Assembly: GCA_910580075.1 (NCBI GenBank)
Contig: CAJTVR010000001.1
Span: forward strand, 66,438-130,437
Origin: an uncultured Eubacterium sp.
GTDB taxonomy: Bacteria; Bacillota; Clostridia; Lachnospirales; Lachnospiraceae
Length of the DNA: 64,000 nt
Reading direction: 5' to 3'
Part shown: positions 60,463-64,000 of the stretch, one piece after another
How positions within the stretch are numbered: position 1 is the stretch's first letter
Layout of the letters: each line of letters starts with the position of its first letter
Notes under the pieces: model-generated
Database searches by the model: none
What the model was told of the DNA's origin: nothing
Seen by the model: the letters and a program-made list of their open reading frames with translations, nothing else
Made by a program: the position numbers and the translations under genes

Positions 60463-61833
60463 TTATTCTTCTGCCAGTATCTCATTCATCTGTCCGGCAA
60501 CAGAAGTGCAGACATCAGTCATCGTTTCCGGATCCTTCCAGGCATTCACTAAATCTGTAGTAAACATTCCTTCCCACCGGGTCGTATAACGTGAATATGG
60601 ATGCTGTATTAATACCCCGCTCTCTTCCACAGATAAAAACGGCGTCAGATCCATACCCTCAAAAGCACTTGTAAATGCATCGGAACAGCCTTTATAAGCT
60701 GACATCGTTACACCCAGCTCTGCCTGGCGCATCTGTCCTTCTTTAGAACAGAAAGCAGCAGCAAGGTCATAAGCAGCCTGAGGATCTTTTGTATTTTTAG
60801 CAGCTGCCCAGCCCAGTCCATTATATAGTGACACACGCTCGCCTTCGTCACAGACATCATTGCCATTAGCATCATAATAAGGAATCTGAGCCCATGCATA
60901 GTCAGATGCGTTTTCTGCCGTATAGAAAGTATTCACCATCCAGGAACCCTGCAGCATCATGCCGACCAGCCCGCTTTGGAACAAAAGATCCGGGTCAGTA
61001 TCCGACATAATATCCTGCGCAGGCATAGACGGGAAAAGTTCGTCTGCCAGCCAGTTCATAGCCTTTAAAGTATTCTCATTGTCCATTCCCGACTTCTTTT
61101 TATCATCACTGATGATTTCGCCTCCAAAACCATAGATTAAATTGTACCATCCATCCTGTCCGTCATTTGTATTCATAGCAGTACCATAAACTCCGTCCGC
61201 AGCTCCTTTCTCTGTAATCTCTGCAGCCGCAGCAGCATAGTCATCCCAGTCCCACTCATCCGTAGGAACATCAACGTCATACTTCTCAAAAATAGCTTTG
61301 TTATATAAAAGAGCAATTGTATCGTGGTCTTTTGGAAGCGCAAACTGGGAACCGTTCATGCTGTAAATATCTGTAATGCCTTCATAATAATTAGATAAGT
61401 CTATATTTTCATCGGCAGCAATATAATCGTCCATATTCAGCAGCATATCAGCAGCCATATATTTTTCAGCCTCATTAATATGCATCCAGAATAAATCCGG
61501 CATTTCCCCGCCTGAAGCGCCAGCCTCTAACAGCGTCCAGTACTCATTCCATGTAATAACATTGATCCTGACTTTAACTCCTGATGTTTCCGACCATTCA
61601 TCTGCAATCTCCTGCAGTCCGTTCAGCTGGTTATTATCCCAGATATTGACTGTCAGCTCGCTTACAGAGTAGCCTCCGCCTTCCTGCTCATCCTGTGTCT
61701 GTGCATCAGTGCTGCTGCCTGCACCATCCCCGGATCCGCCTGCCTTCTGTGAGCCTGCATTGCCGCCACAGGCTGTCAGAGAAACCATAAGGGCCATGCC
61801 TGCCAGTAATGCTGTTATTTTTTTTCGTTTCAT
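60463..61833 (-). CDS. Sugar ABC transporter substrate-binding lipoprotein (family 1)
   Basis: A 456-residue lipoprotein. The signal peptide ends at the lipobox LTACGG, followed by a Gly/Ser/Asp-rich spacer. The mature part has NVITWNEYWTLLEAGASGGEMPDLFWM (in parts), PKDHDTIALLYNKAIFEKY and GLVGMMLQGSWM, as in family 1 binding proteins for oligosaccharides. A GGGAGGA site precedes the ATG. No permease or ATPase genes lie on either side, so the membrane partners must be encoded elsewhere, unlike most such systems. Confidence 0.9.
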   Translation of the reverse strand: MKRKKITALLAGMALMVSLTACGGNAGSQKAGGSGDGAGSSTDAQTQDEQEGGGYSVSELTVNIWDNNQLNGLQEIADEWSETSGVKVRINVITWNEYWTLLEAGASGGEMPDLFWMHINEAEKYMAADMLLNMDDYIAADENIDLSNYYEGITDIYSMNGSQFALPKDHDTIALLYNKAIFEKYDVDVPTDEWDWDDYAAAAAEITEKGAADGVYGTAMNTNDGQDGWYNLIYGFGGEIISDDKKKSGMDNENTLKAMNWLADELFPSMPAQDIMSDTDPDLLFQSGLVGMMLQGSWMVNTFYTAENASDYAWAQIPYYDANGNDVCDEGERVSLYNGLGWAAAKNTKDPQAAYDLAAAFCSKEGQMRQAELGVTMSAYKGCSDAFTSAFEGMDLTPFLSVEESGVLIQHPYSRYTTRWEGMFTTDLVNAWKDPETMTDVCTSVAGQMNEILAEE

Positions 61834-62056
61834 GCAATTGTCCTCCCTCAGATACTGATATTTTTCCTGCTTTTGATGTTTTAACTTCTTTTCTGAACCG
61901 GCCGCTTCATTGATTGAATCTAATCAGATTATAGCATGATATAAAAATAAGCATATAGCTGGCTGTTTGCTGGATATAGCAAAATGTTAGCTGGAGCATG
62001 TCTGAAAATCATTTTAACCGGAAAGGCTGTTTACCGGACATCTTTTACACAAAATA

Positions 62057-62093
62057 GCAGGGAAATAACCGGAAATCTCCGTTATCTCCCTGC
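62057..62093 (-). terminator. Terminator downstream of rbsB
   Basis: GCAGGGA-ATAACCGGA / TCTCCGTTATCTCCCTGC forms a stem of about 16 pairs. On the minus strand TATTTTGTG follows. The rest of the gap 61834-62223 is the solute-binding gene's leader and the tandem repeat at 62133-62237. Confidence 0.75.
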
Positions 62094-62132
62094 CATATAA
62101 TATACCTTTATCGAAAGCCGTTATATTTCATC

Positions 62133-62237
62133 ACAAGACCCGTCTGTGCCTCAAACTAATCCTGAAATCCAGCCTGTTCTGTATCAAGACCTGTCTGTGC
62201 TCAAGCTCTTCCCTGAACCCAGCCTATTCTGTAACCA
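62133..62237. repeat. Imperfect tandem duplication of the rbsB 3' end
   Basis: About 50 bases occur twice: 62135-62185 and 62186-62237. Both copies contain AGACC-GTCTGTGC, CCTGAA-CCAGCCT and TTCTGTA. The second copy overlaps the last codons and stop of rbsB. The arrangement mirrors the duplication at 2341-2445. Confidence 0.65.
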
Positions 62238-63183
62238 GCTCTACTTCAACCGGAATCTCTTTTTCCACACTTTCACCGGCCATCAGTTTCAAAGCGGTCT
62301 CTACTGCTGTCGCACCCATCAGGTCTGGCTTCTGAGCTACTGTTGCTGCCATTCTGCCTTCAGCCACTGCTGCCAGGGCATCATCTGTAGCATCAAATCC
62401 AACTACAAGAATGTCTTTATTTCCAATAGCTTCTACTGCACCGAGCGCCATTTCATCGTTATGTGCAAATACACCCTGGATATCAGGATTTGCCTGAAGC
62501 ATATTTTCCATAACTGTCATGCCTTCCGAGCGGTTAAAGTTTGCAGTCTGGCTGGATACTACATCCAGTTTTTCATCTGCTACATTATGGAATCCTTCTC
62601 CGCGGTCAATCGTTGCACTTGCACCGGATACCCCCTGAAGCTCTGCTGTTTTTGCATTTTCGCCAATCAGTTCTGCTAAATATTCTGTCGCTGCTTCTGC
62701 TCCTGCTACGTTGTCAGAAGCAATTGCACAGTCTACATCTACGCCGTTTACGACACGGTCAACAGATACAACTTTGATTCCTTTTTCCACTGCATCTTTC
62801 ACCGCCGGAGCTACCGCATCGGAATCCACCGGATTTACAATCAGAACACTTATATTTCTGGAAATCAGGTCTTCGATATCACTTGTCTGCTTGGCAGCAT
62901 CATCGCCTGCATCTACAACAATCAGTTCTGCATCACTTTCTTTGGCCGCATCTTTCGCGCCTTCGCTTAATGTAACAAAAAACGGATTGTTCAGCGTAGA
63001 AACTGACAGGCCGATTGAGCCGCTTCCTGTGCCGCCGTCCTCGCTGCCGCCTCCGTTATCCGAAGACTCTTTCTGGTCTTTTGAGCCGCCGCCCTCGCCG
63101 TCTACCGACACTGCGCTGCAGGCTGCCATAGAAAACATCATAACGGATGCAAATAAAACTGCTGCTAATTTTTTGATCTTCAT
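62224..63183 (-). CDS. rbsB: Ribose-type ABC transporter substrate-binding lipoprotein
   Basis: A 319-residue lipoprotein with lipobox SMAACSAV and a Gly/Ser/Glu/Asp-rich spacer. IGLSVSTLNNPFFVTLSEGAKDAA (in parts), VDAGDDAAKQTSDIEDLI, NPVDSDAVAPAVKDA and FAHNDEMALGAVEAI are the periplasmic-binding family 4 (RbsB) landmarks. AAAGGAG precedes the ATG. The permease gene lies directly upstream. Ribose is the usual ligand, but other pentoses or hexoses, galactose included, are possible given the neighbouring alpha-galactosidase. Confidence 0.88.
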   Translation of the reverse strand: MKIKKLAAVLFASVMMFSMAACSAVSVDGEGGGSKDQKESSDNGGGSEDGGTGSGSIGLSVSTLNNPFFVTLSEGAKDAAKESDAELIVVDAGDDAAKQTSDIEDLISRNISVLIVNPVDSDAVAPAVKDAVEKGIKVVSVDRVVNGVDVDCAIASDNVAGAEAATEYLAELIGENAKTAELQGVSGASATIDRGEGFHNVADEKLDVVSSQTANFNRSEGMTVMENMLQANPDIQGVFAHNDEMALGAVEAIGNKDILVVGFDATDDALAAVAEGRMAATVAQKPDLMGATAVETALKLMAGESVEKEIPVEVELVTE

Positions 63184-63368
63184 AGTAAAATTCTCCTTTT
63201 CCTTGATAAATTCTGCATTTTTTATTCTTCAGATTCCGGCAGCAGGCTGGCATGCCCTAAACTGCCGTTTTCTGCATTAAATTTTACCCTGCCAGACTGG
63301 CTTTTCTGTGCACTGCTGTTTCTGAATGACTGCCGTTTCCGGTCTGACATTGCCGTTTCTGCCTGGCA

Positions 63369-64000
63369 TTACCGTTTCCGGTCCGACATTACCGCAATTA
63401 AAATTACAATTCCTTTTACTACGTCCTGATAGTAGGAAGTAACACCCAGGATATTCAGACCGTTATTTAATACTGCAATAATCAAAACGCCTACAAATGT
63501 TTTCCAGATTCTGCCGCGTCCGCCGTTCATGCTTGTGCCGCCAAGTGCAACAGCTGCGATCGCGTCCAGTTCATAGCCGTCGCCAAGTGTCGGCTGTGCC
63601 GAACCGAGGCGGGACAGAAGAATCAGGCCGGATACTGCTGCCATGCACCCGGATATTGCATAAGCTGCTATCTTGGTCAGATCAATGTTTACACCTGCAA
63701 GTTTTGCAGATTTCCAGTTGCTTCCTGTTGCATAAATCCTGCGTCCAAATGTCGTCTTCTCCAGTACGAATACAAAGAGTGCAAAGATCGCAAGGAACAG
63801 GATAACCGGAACAGGAATGCCGAAAATGTTTCCTTTACCGATTAATTTTAAGAAAAAGCTGTCCCCCAGATTTGAAATCGGCCTGCCTTCCATAAAAATC
63901 ATCGTAATGCCTCTGTAAACGGTCATTGTAATCAGTGTTGCAATAAACGGCTGCAGGCGTCCCTTTGTAACGAGCAGTCCGCTTAATAAACCAAATCCTG
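63369..64000 (-). CDS. rbsC: Ribose-type ABC transporter permease (N terminus beyond window)
   Basis: The last 210 residues of a BPD_transp_2-type permease, open to the right edge. FGLLSGLLVTKGRLQPFIAT and LITMTVYRGITMI, the conserved GSNWKSAKLAGVN and DAIAAVALGGTSMNGGRG (cytoplasmic coupling region), and several helices mark RbsC. The stop is at 63369. It is followed by rbsB after 185 bases, which hold no clear terminator. Confidence 0.9.
   Translation of the reverse strand, partial: GFGLLSGLLVTKGRLQPFIATLITMTVYRGITMIFMEGRPISNLGDSFFLKLIGKGNIFGIPVPVILFLAIFALFVFVLEKTTFGRRIYATGSNWKSAKLAGVNIDLTKIAAYAISGCMAAVSGLILLSRLGSAQPTLGDGYELDAIAAVALGGTSMNGGRGRIWKTFVGVLIIAVLNNGLNILGVTSYYQDVVKGIVILIAVMSDRKR

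Noticed and set aside
1..64000. tRNA or rRNA genes, prophage, integrated conjugative element
   Set aside because: No tRNA T-loop pattern in a plausible cloverleaf, no rRNA sequence, and no integrase, capsid or relaxase genes were seen on either strand.

Overview
The window is a chromosomal segment from an anaerobic Firmicute, most likely a member of the Lachnospiraceae (Clostridia). Supporting signs are pyruvate:ferredoxin-type oxidoreductase subunits, desulfoferrodoxin, a crotonase of the butyryl-CoA type, EpsG and CDP-glycerol-transferase-like surface glycan genes, a DUF4869-like gene, AGGAGG ribosome binding sites and many intrinsic terminators. The taxon is inferred from gene content only. 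I saw no rRNA, tRNA or CRISPR array. Almost everything is on the minus strand. The exceptions are crt, a membrane Fe-S protein, a chemoreceptor and some gene remnants.

Layout. 0-2.3 kb: a 2-oxoacid:ferredoxin oxidoreductase operon (gamma-delta-alpha, with beta starting at the left edge) behind a good sigma-A promoter. 2.4-13.3 kb: glycan locus B, with a secreted Ig-like protein, a PglK-like ABC flippase, a membrane UDP-sugar 4,6-dehydratase, a sugar-1-phosphate transferase fused to an epimerase, a GT2 enzyme and UDP-galactopyranose mutase. 13.5-21.4 kb: mixed region with a decayed AAA-ATPase/nuclease gene, mutY, a secreted wall-binding protein, crt, a second remnant of the same ATPase family, two cysteine-rich genes and a large imperfect palindrome. 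21.4-41.5 kb: glycan locus A, read from an XRE regulator and a Wzz-like protein through UDP-L-amino-sugar synthesis, an O-acyltransferase, a multi-spanning GT-C-like protein, a CDP-alditol/aminoalkyl cassette, GT2 enzymes, an EpsG polymerase and a Wzx flippase. 42-45 kb: a P-loop/DUF4869 pair and truncated genes. 45-53.6 kb: argH, queH, a phosphoribosyltransferase, dut and a topoisomerase IV pair. 53.7-57.7 kb: a membrane Fe-S protein, a truncated Crp/Fnr regulator, defence-gene remnants, a chemoreceptor and desulfoferrodoxin. 57.9-64 kb: GH27 alpha-galactosidase, an AraC regulator and two sugar-binding lipoproteins, with an Rbs-type permease at the right edge.

The most interesting part is locus A. 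It carries two 9-bp G tracts, one inside a glycosyltransferase gene and one inside an O-acyltransferase gene, both in frame as read. It also has a one-base frameshift in an A tract of the CDP-glycerol-transferase-like gene, an out-of-frame deletion in an acetolactate-synthase-like gene, and the adjoining ends of a decayed CDP-glucose pathway (rfbF tail plus the head of an epimerase/dehydratase). Between the frameshifted genes is an intact three-part protein: winged helix, LicC-like nucleotidyltransferase and HisC-like aminotransferase. Together these suggest a surface polysaccharide whose decoration is switched on and off or is being lost, with an activated amino-alcohol or aminophosphonate as a candidate substituent.

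Limits: all family assignments come from reading protein motifs. Frameshifts in homopolymers could be sequencing errors. No database search was run.
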